DNA of 48,514 nt from Candidatus Dadabacteria bacterium (lineage in GTDB: Bacteria > Desulfobacterota_D > UBA1144 > Nemesobacterales > Nemesobacteraceae): positions 1 through 48,514 of the forward strand of contig JAPOYE010000110.1 in NCBI GenBank assembly GCA_026706695.1, read 5' to 3'. Each line of letters opens with the position of its first letter. Position 1 is the stretch's first letter. A program made the translations under genes and the position numbers. The notes under the pieces are model-generated. The model was not told the DNA's origin and ran no database searches. It worked only from the letters and a program-made list of their open reading frames with translations. This document shows positions 25,400 to 31,972 of the stretch, piece by piece.

Positions 25400-25774
25400 A
25401 TGAAAACGGAAGAGAAAAACATATTCGGCGAAGAGCTAAAAGAATGTAGCACGGATCCGATGACCGGATTTTTCAGGGATGGCTGCTGCAGAGCGGCAGT
25501 CGAGGATGTGGGGCTTCATCTGGTCTGCGCGGAGATGACGGAGGAATTTCTCGAATTTTCGAGATCCAGGGGAAACGACCTCATAACCCCCCGCCCCGAG
25601 TTCGGTTTTGATGGGCTGAAACCCGGAGACAGGTGGTGTCTTTGCGCGCTTCGCTGGAAAGAAGCACTTGACGGCGGTGTGGCTCCCCCGGTTTTTCTTC
25701 AGTCGACCCATGAATCGGTGCTCAAAATCATAGATCTCTCGGATCTTAAAAAATACGCCGCCGACATATCCTGA
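25400..25774 (+). CDS. DUF2237 family protein
   Basis: Conserved cytoplasmic protein of unknown function. The family blocks are nearly unbroken: NIFGEELKECSTDPMTGFFRDGC, EDVGLHLVCAEMTEEFLEFSR, GNDLITPRPEFGFDGLKPGD, RWCLCALRWKEAL and GVAPPVFLQSTHE. Several cysteines (CS, GCC, VCA, WCLC) are conserved in the family and might bind metal or be redox active, but this is not established. The 124-aa length is typical. Forty bases separate it from apgM. A dyad-rich region precedes it. Confidence 0.93.
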   Translation: MKTEEKNIFGEELKECSTDPMTGFFRDGCCRAAVEDVGLHLVCAEMTEEFLEFSRSRGNDLITPRPEFGFDGLKPGDRWCLCALRWKEALDGGVAPPVFLQSTHESVLKIIDLSDLKKYAADIS

Positions 25775-25814
25775 GCCTTGATTCCCCTGAATTTACATAT
25801 ACCCTCTTCTCACC

Positions 25815-27026
25815 GTGAAATACCTTGTCCTCCAAGGCGACGGCATGCCCGACCACAAGCTCCCCGAGCTTGAGGGAAGGACTCCGCTTGAAGTCGCCGC
25901 CACTCCCAACCTTGACGCGATCGCCAAGCGGGCCGAGATTTTCGGAATCGCAAAAACCATTCCGGATCCTCTCCCTCCGGGAAGCGACGTGGGAAACCTG
26001 GCGGTGCTGGGCTACGATCCCACGGAATACTACACGGGAAGATCTCCCCTTGAAGCTGCGAGCATTGGGATTTCGCTCGGGGAGACGGACGTTACGGTGC
26101 GATGCAATCTTGTAACTCTCGCGGAGAGAAACGGCCGGACGGTCATGGAGGACTACAGCGCCGGGCACATAACGGACGATGATGCGGCCGGGATCATCGA
26201 GGATCTAAAAAAAGAGTTCGACGGGGAGGAGTTCTCCCTAAGCCAGGGGGTAAGCTACAGGCATCTTCTGCTCTGGCGCGGAGGAAACAGCGGTATTCAA
26301 ACGACTCCACCTCATGACATTTCCGGAAAGGAAATCGCTCCCTGGCTTCCTTCGGGAGACGGGGCGGAAAAACTCCTGAACCTCATGGAGAGATCCCGGA
26401 GGATACTTAAAGACCACCCCGTGAACGCAAAAAGAAGAGCCGAAGGGAAAAACACCGCAGACTCCATATGGCTCTGGGGCGAGGGGACAAAACCCGACAT
26501 GCCGTCCCTTCAGGAGCTTTACGGAATCACCGGGTCAGTGGTATCGGCGGTCGACCTCGTAAAGGGGATAGGAATATTCGCCGCGATGGAAGTGATCGAG
26601 GTTCCGGGAGCGACCGGGTACCTCGACACCAACTACGCGGGAAAGGTGAGCGGCGCTATTGAGTCGCTGCAACGCGTGGACCTCGCAATGATCCACATAG
26701 AGGCAACGGACGAAACGGGTCATGTCGGAGACGCGAGCCTTAAAATACAGGCGATCGAGGATTTTGACCAAAAGGTAGTGGGGCCTGCACTCGCGGGGAT
26801 GGAGCAGTTCGGCGAATACAGGGTGCTGGTGCTCTCAGACCATCCCACCCCCATAGACCTCAGGACCCACTCGAACGAACCCGTCCCATTTGCCATACTT
26901 GATTCCGCGAACCGCTCGGTAAAGCATGACTCTCTTGTTTATACCGAGGACTGCGCCGCGGCAAGCGGAGTCTATGTAAAAGAAGGCTGGAAGCTATTGG
27001 GAACGCTTGTCGCCAGACAGGAATAA
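25815..27026 (+). CDS. apgM: 2,3-bisphosphoglycerate-independent phosphoglycerate mutase, archaeal-type (ApgM)
   Basis: Interconverts 3- and 2-phosphoglycerate in glycolysis/gluconeogenesis; alkaline-phosphatase superfamily, ApgM branch rather than the common bacterial GpmI. The N-terminal metal site is in LVLQGDGMPDHKLPELEGRTPLE, and the phospho-accepting serine is Ser57 in PPGSDVGNLAVLGYDP. Further metal ligands are in HIEATDETGHVGD and LSDHPTPIDLRTHS. Length 403 aa is normal. GTG at 25815 begins the family N-terminus (MKYLVLQGDG) but has no visible Shine-Dalgarno; a TATACC 11 bases upstream would give a very short leader. Confidence 0.95.
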   Translation: MKYLVLQGDGMPDHKLPELEGRTPLEVAATPNLDAIAKRAEIFGIAKTIPDPLPPGSDVGNLAVLGYDPTEYYTGRSPLEAASIGISLGETDVTVRCNLVTLAERNGRTVMEDYSAGHITDDDAAGIIEDLKKEFDGEEFSLSQGVSYRHLLLWRGGNSGIQTTPPHDISGKEIAPWLPSGDGAEKLLNLMERSRRILKDHPVNAKRRAEGKNTADSIWLWGEGTKPDMPSLQELYGITGSVVSAVDLVKGIGIFAAMEVIEVPGATGYLDTNYAGKVSGAIESLQRVDLAMIHIEATDETGHVGDASLKIQAIEDFDQKVVGPALAGMEQFGEYRVLVLSDHPTPIDLRTHSNEPVPFAILDSANRSVKHDSLVYTEDCAAASGVYVKEGWKLLGTLVARQE

Positions 27027-27032
27027 AGAGCC

Positions 27033-27941
27033 TCAGAGGTAATACTTGAGCCCGACCGTGAAGGTCCAGCTGTCTGTGTCACCCACTTCGAAATCGGTCG
27101 TAAGCGGCGTAACGCCGTCGGCGCGTATGGGTTCGTGGCCTCTGACCCGCTTCCAAGACAGGTCGTCGCGGTCAAAATCGCTAAGGCGCGTCCAGCGGGC
27201 CTTGGCGCCGACTGAAAGATCGTCGCTGAGCGCGTAGTCGACTCCGCCCACAACCTGAAAGCCGAACCTGGTTTTTCCCAGCTCTGTATCTATGTCGCTG
27301 ACCGTACCCGCCGCGGCCATCTGCCACGGTTCCGTGCCCAGATCGCTCCTGCGCAAAAATCTGGCAGAGTAACGCATTTCCGTCGAACCCACACCTATAC
27401 CGCCCCCGATATAAGGCGTAAAGGGCGAGTCGTTGCGCAGGTCGTAGTAGGCGTTCAGGAAGAAATGATGAGCGCTGAGGTCATACACGCGTTCTGAAGG
27501 AAGATCGTTCTCGTCCCATTCGCTCTCCTTCTGATCAAACGTTTCGCCGCCGCCGGAACCGAGGCGCGCGAGCCTTCTCTGCGAGCCCTGGCGGCGGTTT
27601 AGATACTCCGCCTCAAAACGCAGCCCGTTGCCGAATGCGTAACCAAGGGTCGCGCCCCCCGCGAAGCCAGCGCCGGGGGCAAACACGTTTGCAATGATAG
27701 TTGTCTTTTCGGTGGTGCACTCCGCGTCCATCGGTGGAGTCGCACCGGAAGGGTAAAGGAACGAATCGCATCGGGTTGGATGATCAATCAAGGACTGGGA
27801 AACGTCCATGTCTCCCGACTTTGAAAAACCCGCTTCAAGCCCTACATAAAAACCTTCCGCCGCTCCATCCGTCACCGACAAGGTGGCCGCCAAAAGAACC
27901 GCCACAAGCCAAAGACACCCGTTGCCCGTAAAATGTCTCAT
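27033..27941 (-). CDS. outer-membrane beta-barrel protein (porin/Opa-like)
   Basis: Predicted 8-10-strand outer-membrane barrel. A signal peptide ends near TDGAAEG; the mature part begins FYVGLEAGFSKSGD, typical of OmpA/Opa-like surface barrels, and alternating polar/apolar strands continue to a C-terminal WTFTVGLKYYL with a final aromatic-leucine end. Three extracellular-loop regions are long and polar, including a Cys pair (RCDSF and DAECTT). ATG at 27941 (302 aa) is chosen because AAGGAG lies 7 bases upstream; the longer frame begins 8 codons earlier. Function (adhesion, porin or structural) cannot be decided. It converges with apgM, 6 bases apart. Confidence 0.87.
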   Translation of the reverse strand: MRHFTGNGCLWLVAVLLAATLSVTDGAAEGFYVGLEAGFSKSGDMDVSQSLIDHPTRCDSFLYPSGATPPMDAECTTEKTTIIANVFAPGAGFAGGATLGYAFGNGLRFEAEYLNRRQGSQRRLARLGSGGGETFDQKESEWDENDLPSERVYDLSAHHFFLNAYYDLRNDSPFTPYIGGGIGVGSTEMRYSARFLRRSDLGTEPWQMAAAGTVSDIDTELGKTRFGFQVVGGVDYALSDDLSVGAKARWTRLSDFDRDDLSWKRVRGHEPIRADGVTPLTTDFEVGDTDSWTFTVGLKYYL

Positions 27942-28011
27942 ATATTTTCTCCTTGTATCTCTCAATTCAAGAACCGTTCACGGGCAAAGAATACCCCTGA
28001 AGCGAGGGAAA

Positions 28012-28782
28012 CTACGTCTTTTTTACCTCTTCCCAGATCTCGTCCATCTGCTCCATGGAAAGAGTGCTTATTTCTTTTGCCCCGGTCCGCGCTTTCTCTT
28101 CGAACCGGGAGAATCTCTCTATGAACTTCTCGACGGCCCCATGAGACGTAGTCTCGGCGTCGATGTCAAGATGTCTTGCCAGATTCACTACGGAAAAAAC
28201 AAGATCTCCCCACTCCTCCCGGGATCTGTTTTTCTCTCCGGCCTCCATTTCCCGTTCAAGCTCAAGCAGTTCCTCTTTTACCTTAGCAAAAACCGAAGAA
28301 ACGTCGTTCCAGTCAAACCCGGCGCGGGCCGCTTTCTCGCCAACCCTCTGCGCCCTCATCAAAGAGGGCATGGCTCTCGGTATTTCCTCCAGATCGGCCC
28401 TCCCTTTTTTTTCCTTGAGCTTCTCGGCGTTCCAAGTCCTTAAGGCCTCGTCCGCGTCCTTGGCTTTTTTCTCACCGAACACGTGAGGGTGCCTTCTTAT
28501 GAGTTTGTCGTGGAGTCTCTGGGTAACATCGCCTATGCCGAATTTCCCCTCTTCGCTTGCTATCTGGGAGATGAAGACAACCTGGAAAAGGAAATCTCCA
28601 AGCTCCTCTACGAGTCCGTCCGTATCCCCAAGCTCTATTGCCTGTATTACCTCGTAGGCCTCTTCGAGAACGTACGCCCGAAGCGACTCGAGCGTCTGCT
28701 CCCTGTCCCATGGACAGCCTCCCGGAGCGCGCAGACGCCTTGCAAGCGAAACTATATCGTCAAAAGTCTTTTCCTCTTTCAT
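28012..28782 (-). CDS. mazG: nucleoside triphosphate pyrophosphohydrolase MazG
   Basis: All-alpha NTP pyrophosphatase that removes non-canonical or excess NTPs. It has two MazG modules: the N-terminal one with CPWDREQTLESL, LEEAYEVIQAIE and EELGDFLFQVVF, and the C-terminal one with KEELLELEREM and REEWGDLVFSVVNLARHL; the metal-binding EExxE/ExxD pairs are intact in both. Length 256 aa matches the two-domain form. It starts 15 bases downstream of the M24 peptidase gene's stop and is probably cotranscribed with it. Confidence 0.95.
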   Translation of the reverse strand: MKEEKTFDDIVSLARRLRAPGGCPWDREQTLESLRAYVLEEAYEVIQAIELGDTDGLVEELGDFLFQVVFISQIASEEGKFGIGDVTQRLHDKLIRRHPHVFGEKKAKDADEALRTWNAEKLKEKKGRADLEEIPRAMPSLMRAQRVGEKAARAGFDWNDVSSVFAKVKEELLELEREMEAGEKNRSREEWGDLVFSVVNLARHLDIDAETTSHGAVEKFIERFSRFEEKARTGAKEISTLSMEQMDEIWEEVKKT

Positions 28783-28797
28783 AACTCCTGAGGCACC

Positions 28798-29928
28798 CTA
28801 GACCCGAAATTTCTTCGAACACCGGGTCAGGTTCTGGTTTCCGTCCCGCGTGACCAAGACCACGTCCTCTATCCTGACTCCCCCGAGACGCTCGTAGTAA
28901 AGACCGGGCTCTACAGTAACAACATTTCCCTCCTTAAGAATCTCGTTTCCGGGACCGATTCTCGGCGGCTCATGGATGTCAAGCCCCAGACCGTGGCCCG
29001 TGGAATGTATGAACCCTTCGGGGCTTCCGGAACCCGAAGCCGTGGTAGGAAACCCCCGTTCCGTGAAGAAATCTATTACCGCGCCGTGCACGTCCTTCGA
29101 TCTCACGCCGTCTTTTATCATGGAGAGCGCGATTTTCTGACCGCGCAAAACGGTGTCGTACATTCTCAGAAGTTCAGCCGAGGGCTCGCCCTTAACAACC
29201 GTCCTCGTCATGTCGCCGAAGTAGCCGTTCTCCTGGGATCTCGGGAAAATGTCGATCACCACCGGCCACCCGGCCTTAAGAGGTCCTGAGCCCTTCTCGT
29301 GGGGCATGGAGCCCTGAACCCCTCCGGCCACTATGGTGTTTGAAGCCAGATACCCCCGTTCGGCAAGATAGGAGCTTATGGCGGAACGCACTATCTCGGA
29401 GGTAAGGGGCTTGCCGTCGCGGTAAAGCACGGAACCCTTCACCACTGAATCCGATATAATTGAAATAGCAATCCTCATGGCCCATGCCGTAGCGTAAAGC
29501 GCCTTCTTTATGAGTGAAACTTCCGCCGGGGATTTCCTGAGGCGCCCGGGAAAAAGAAAATCCGTTTTCGCGGTCCTGACGAAAAAACCGGCTCCCCGGA
29601 GCGCGTCGGCATAGGAAACCGGAAAAAACCTCTGGACAACCAGGCTCCTTACCCCTCTTTCCCTGAGAATTGCCGCGGCCACCTCGGCAATACCGGGCCT
29701 TTTTCTCTTGCCACCGCGAATCTTGGCAACCCACTCCCCAAGTGAGATGACCCGCTCTACTCTTGCCTCTTTTTTCCCCCGCTCAAGCTCAAGGTCGCTG
29801 AGAACCAGTGTTCCTTCCCCGTCGTGTTCAAAAAAAATAACAGGGTCCGGAACGAAAAAGCCGGTTCTGTGGTAAAGGTCAGAGTTGCGCTCGCTCGAAT
29901 CGATTATAAGGTAGGCCGTTTTGCTCAC
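28798..29928 (-). CDS. M24-family metallopeptidase (Xaa-Pro aminopeptidase-like)
   Basis: Cytoplasmic dinuclear-metal aminopeptidase of the pita-bread fold, probably removing N-terminal residues before proline. Metal ligands: Asp in VVIDIFPRS, Asp in FGDMTRTV, His in HSTGHGLGLDIHEPP, Glu in VTVEPGLYY and Glu in VRIEDVVLV. The N-terminal creatinase-like domain is short. GTG at 29928 (MSKTAYLIID, 376 aa) is preferred to the frame's first start at 29976, whose leader reads into the promoter. A minus-strand TATAGT ends about 7 bases before this GTG, implying a leaderless or nearly leaderless mRNA. Confidence 0.9.
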   Translation of the reverse strand: MSKTAYLIIDSSERNSDLYHRTGFFVPDPVIFFEHDGEGTLVLSDLELERGKKEARVERVISLGEWVAKIRGGKRKRPGIAEVAAAILRERGVRSLVVQRFFPVSYADALRGAGFFVRTAKTDFLFPGRLRKSPAEVSLIKKALYATAWAMRIAISIISDSVVKGSVLYRDGKPLTSEIVRSAISSYLAERGYLASNTIVAGGVQGSMPHEKGSGPLKAGWPVVIDIFPRSQENGYFGDMTRTVVKGEPSAELLRMYDTVLRGQKIALSMIKDGVRSKDVHGAVIDFFTERGFPTTASGSGSPEGFIHSTGHGLGLDIHEPPRIGPGNEILKEGNVVTVEPGLYYERLGGVRIEDVVLVTRDGNQNLTRCSKKFRV

Positions 29929-29978
29929 GCCGAAAACTATACAATAAACCTGGGCAGCGGGGCAAACTAGCGCCACTG

Positions 29979-29994
29979 CTTACCGCTTACGCTT
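29979..29994. repeat. left 16-bp direct repeat of the AT-rich insert
   Basis: CTTACCGCTTACGCTT, identical to 31284-31299. The flanking bases differ on both sides, so the match is exactly 16 bp. It contains an internal near-duplication (CTTACCG / CTTACGC). Confidence 0.75.
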
Positions 29995-30011
29995 GTTAGC
30001 AATAAACTAAT

Positions 30012-30059
30012 TGTCCGGTCTTAGATTTTTGGTTGCAGGAGGGATCTACGAACCGGACA
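30012..30059. other. long-loop inverted repeat TGTCCGGT/ACCGGACA
   Basis: TGTCCGGT (30012-30019) and ACCGGACA (30052-30059) form a perfect 8-bp stem enclosing 32 bases that include GCAGGAGGGA. No T-run follows. It lies 17 bases inside the left direct repeat and might be an element end or protein-binding site; nothing further can be said. Confidence 0.35.
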
Positions 30060-30095
30060 GAGTTACTGCTTAACTGACTTCTTCTGAACAAATGC

Positions 30096-30124
30096 TTGAC
30101 AATGCACATTCATGTTAGTTATAC
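30096..30124 (+). promoter_or_regulatory. consensus sigma-70 promoter inside the AT-rich insert
   Basis: TTGACA (30096-30101), 17-base spacer, TTATAC (30119-30124): a near-perfect housekeeping promoter. The predicted start is near 30131. The downstream RNA would contain a hairpin (30159-30184) and then a 6-codon ORF; the lipoprotein gene starts about 300 bases further on. Confidence 0.65.
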
Positions 30125-30158
30125 CGACGTACGTACCTAGACCGACCTGAACACCATC

Positions 30159-30184
30159 CGTAGATGAGGAAACCACCATCTACG
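30159..30184 (+). other. leader hairpin
   Basis: CGTAGATG (30159-30166) and CATCTACG (30177-30184) form a perfect 8-bp stem with a 10-base loop, about 28 bases after the predicted transcription start. A GAGG ribosome-site-like motif begins at its last base, so folding could mask the start of the 6-codon ORF that follows. Confidence 0.4.
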
Positions 30185-30192
30185 AGGAATTT

Positions 30193-30213
30193 ATGGAAGA
30201 TAAAGAAAGCTAG
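30193..30213 (+). CDS. possible 6-codon leader ORF (MEDKES)
   Basis: ATG GAA GAT AAA GAA AGC TAG lies 5 bases after GAGG and just past a perfect hairpin downstream of a consensus promoter. It is too short for statistical support. It is listed because promoter, hairpin, ribosome site and ORF line up in order, as in leader-peptide control, but it may be chance. Confidence 0.2.
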   Translation: MEDKES

Positions 30214-30432
30214 CATTGCGTTCTATTGCACATATTGATATAGTGAGGAATGGGCGGTAGTCAAATATGCTAGTAGGCTATCTGACCAGATACTAACATT
30301 CACCATTCACCCTTCGCATCTACTGCCCCGTTTGATATGGGCGATGAGAGAAACTTTGCTATTTATTGAATTCTTTATCCTGTGTTTAGTTGAGGCAATG
30401 GTTTTGGCTTACTGTTAATGGAGGTTTTTATT

Positions 30433-30987
30433 GTGAAAAGATTTTTGCTTTTATTGACGGCTTTCTTTGTCATAGGTTTGGCTTCTTGTGATGACGATAA
30501 TGGCTCAGACATGGAACCTGAGCCCACGACAATAAAGATGAAGGGTTTCTTTAACAGCGTTGATGAAAACAACATGGATGACTGTCAGAGTGAGGACCTG
30601 AATTTGATAGTGGAAGATGAGGTAGTTGTTGGCAGTTCTAATTTTGCTGCATCAGGGGAAACGGGCGAAGTCTTTGATGAAGCGGTGTTCGGATATATAG
30701 GTATAAAGACTCAAAACCGTATAGCCGCCTCTTACGTAACGGCAACGAGAGAAGGGGAACTTGTTAATCCCGGAGTTCTCTATCTTAGGAAAAGAGGGGA
30801 TTTATATGTTGGGTTTTGGGGTGGAGGAGCTACACGTCCGGAAGGTAATCCGTCCGTTGTTTGTCCGTACATAATGGTTCCGCAGGAGATGGTCGAGGAA
30901 GGTGGCTGCGAAGCTGAAGCTTATGCAGAGCATCTTAAAAATGAGGATGGTTCAATAAAAGCCTGTGTAATGGCCCCAAATAGCTAA
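30433..30987 (+). CDS. small predicted lipoprotein, unknown function
   Basis: A 184-aa exported protein with a lipoprotein signal: MKRFLLLLTAFFVIGLASC, where LASC is the lipobox and Cys19 the acylated residue, followed by an acidic linker (DDDNGSDMEPEP). Asp at +2 would favour inner-membrane retention by the E. coli rule, which may not apply here. GTG at 30433 is chosen over the upstream ATG at 30418 because GGAGG (30420-30424) sits 8 bases before it. The mature domain has paired cysteines (DDCQSEDL, VVCPY, GGCEAEA, KACVM) and beta-rich stretches. No family was recognised. Base composition is more AT-rich than neighbouring core genes, suggesting acquisition. Confidence 0.8.
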   Translation: MKRFLLLLTAFFVIGLASCDDDNGSDMEPEPTTIKMKGFFNSVDENNMDDCQSEDLNLIVEDEVVVGSSNFAASGETGEVFDEAVFGYIGIKTQNRIAASYVTATREGELVNPGVLYLRKRGDLYVGFWGGGATRPEGNPSVVCPYIMVPQEMVEEGGCEAEAYAEHLKNEDGSIKACVMAPNS

Positions 30988-30995
30988 TCCGTTAA

Positions 30996-31211
30996 ATGAG
31001 TGACGGACCTGTAATTACGATAACAGTGGAAATTCCCGAAACTGTTAGTCAACTTCCTCCTGGCGATGACGATCAGGAATTTGAAATATGTCTATATAAT
31101 AATGGAAGGCAGCTTCGACCAAATCTTGTAGCGGCTTCACGCCGTCTGAATGGCTTCGTAGATATGCTTGACCATATGCGTTCGTTTTTTCACGTTTCTT
31201 ACGATTCATAA
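30996..31211 (+). CDS. possible small protein (71 aa), competing with an antisense ORF
   Basis: ORF starting 8 bases after the lipoprotein stop. Its N-terminal part (MSDGPVITITVEIPETV) looks strand-forming and its middle is acidic (PPGDDDQEFEICLY). It has no Shine-Dalgarno before ATG 30996. Its second half is antisense to a minus-strand ORF with a strong ribosome site, so at most one of the two is likely real. Not recognised. Confidence 0.25.
   Translation: MSDGPVITITVEIPETVSQLPPGDDDQEFEICLYNNGRQLRPNLVAASRRLNGFVDMLDHMRSFFHVSYDS
31045..31209 (-). CDS. possible small basic protein (54 aa) with consensus ribosome site
   Basis: Minus-strand ORF beginning MNRKKREKTNAYGQAYLRS. AAGGAGG (complement of 31218-31224) lies 8 bases before its ATG, the strongest ribosome site in this insert. 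The N-terminus is strongly basic and the rest is helical with aromatic residues (VEAAFHYYIDIFQIPD). No family recognised; it could be a fragment of a DNA-binding or mobility protein. Orientation is opposite to the lipoprotein gene, reading out from the right repeat. Confidence 0.4.
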   Translation of the reverse strand: MNRKKREKTNAYGQAYLRSHSDGVKPLQDLVEAAFHYYIDIFQIPDRHRQEEVD

Positions 31212-31283
31212 TTAAAACCTCCTTGAACTTCATTTGAGTTCATTGACTTAAAGACCTAATTACCATTTAATTTGTTTCCTACA

Positions 31284-31299
31284 CTTACCGCTTACGCTT
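31284..31299. repeat. right 16-bp direct repeat of the AT-rich insert
   Basis: CTTACCGCTTACGCTT, identical to 29979-29994. Its last base is the first base of the TTGACA box upstream of the Fe-S carrier gene. Confidence 0.75.
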
Positions 31300-31327
31300 T
31301 GACAATCGTCCCCGGCAGATGTATTTT
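31299..31327 (+). promoter_or_regulatory. sigma-70 promoter for the A-type Fe-S carrier gene
   Basis: TTGACA (31299-31304), 17-base spacer, TATTTT (31322-31327). The predicted start is near 31334, giving a leader of about 43 bases that includes GAGGAGG before ATG 31377. Confidence 0.6.
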
Positions 31328-31376
31328 GTTAGTGGAGTGGTAAAAGAAATTTACACTGCGAGGAGGCAGAGGAATT

Positions 31377-31700
31377 ATGTTTTCCGTAACTCCCAAAGCC
31401 GTAGATGAAATAAAAAGGCTGCTTGCCGAAGACGACATCGAAAATGCGTTTCTCAGGGTAAGGATAGTGCCCGGGGGCTGTTCCGGGTTTTCCTACGAGA
31501 TGGGATTTGACGACGAGACCGATGAAGGAGACAACTTGATCGAGTCCGACGGCATAAAGGTCGCTATCGACGAGATCAGCTACACCTATCTCGACGGATC
31601 GGTTCTTGATTTCAAGGATGGTCTTGACGGAAAGGGCTTTGCAATCGAAAACCCTAACGCGACCGGTTCCTGCGGCTGCGGACAGTCTTTCACCGCATAG
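31377..31700 (+). CDS. erpA: A-type iron-sulfur cluster carrier (ErpA/IscA family)
   Basis: Carries Fe-S clusters to client proteins such as LipA and complex I. The three invariant cysteines are Cys35 in VPGGCSGFSYEMGF and Cys99/Cys101 in TGSCGCGQSF. Length 107 aa is typical. The ribosome site GAGGAGG and a consensus promoter lie upstream. No suf or isc genes flank it, so it is a stand-alone carrier; the ErpA name rather than IscA is a best guess. Many Fe-S enzymes in this window (NadA, LipA, NuoE, NuoI) could be its clients. Confidence 0.9.
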   Translation: MFSVTPKAVDEIKRLLAEDDIENAFLRVRIVPGGCSGFSYEMGFDDETDEGDNLIESDGIKVAIDEISYTYLDGSVLDFKDGLDGKGFAIENPNATGSCGCGQSFTA

Positions 31701-31842
31701 AAAAATCCGCAACATCCAGATTTTCCCCACAAAACCTTTGCCGGATCCCGCGGCGAATCTTGGCGCGGAGGATTCATTGAATGTGGACGGGCCGGAAAAG
31801 CAGGCTTTTTGTCTGTGAGGCGTTGTGTGGGGTAACGGATCA

Positions 31843-31876
31843 TGGTTTCTGTATTTGCAAAAAACCGCAGAAACCA
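31843..31876. other. stem-loop upstream of the carboxyltransferase fusion gene
   Basis: TGGTTTCTG (31843-31851) and CAGAAACCA (31868-31876) form a perfect 9-bp stem with a 16-base, A-rich loop, about 100 bases before ATG 31973 in the 272-base gap after the Fe-S carrier gene. No T-run follows. It could end the upstream transcript or act as an operator or leader structure. The rest of the gap is AT-rich with TATACT/TTATAC-like boxes near 31920-31935. Confidence 0.4.
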
Positions 31877-31972
31877 GATTCTCGGAAAAACGTATTCTTT
31901 TTCGGATAAACAGATTTGATTATATACTTATACAGGCAGCAGACCTGCTAGGCAGTCGGCACAGAGTACATC

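Larger units (their letters stand above)
29995..30432. other. non-coding stretch of the AT-rich insert
   Basis: About 440 bases with no convincing protein gene. It holds the inverted repeat at 30012-30059, the consensus promoter at 30096-30124, the hairpin at 30159-30184 and the 6-codon ORF. From about 30215 to 30418 I see no further structure beyond AT-rich sequence. Confidence 0.6.
29979..31299. mobile_element. AT-rich insert bounded by a 16-bp direct repeat
   Basis: The sequence CTTACCGCTTACGCTT occurs exactly at 29979-29994 and 31284-31299, and I see no third copy in the window. Between the copies the DNA is visibly richer in A+T than the flanking genes, has large non-coding stretches, and carries a small lipoprotein gene and two overlapping short ORFs. 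No transposase, integrase or resolvase is recognised, so if mobile it is non-autonomous or a decayed remnant. The repeat could equally be att-like crossover sites. Its right copy abuts the -35 box of the downstream Fe-S carrier gene. Confidence 0.45.
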
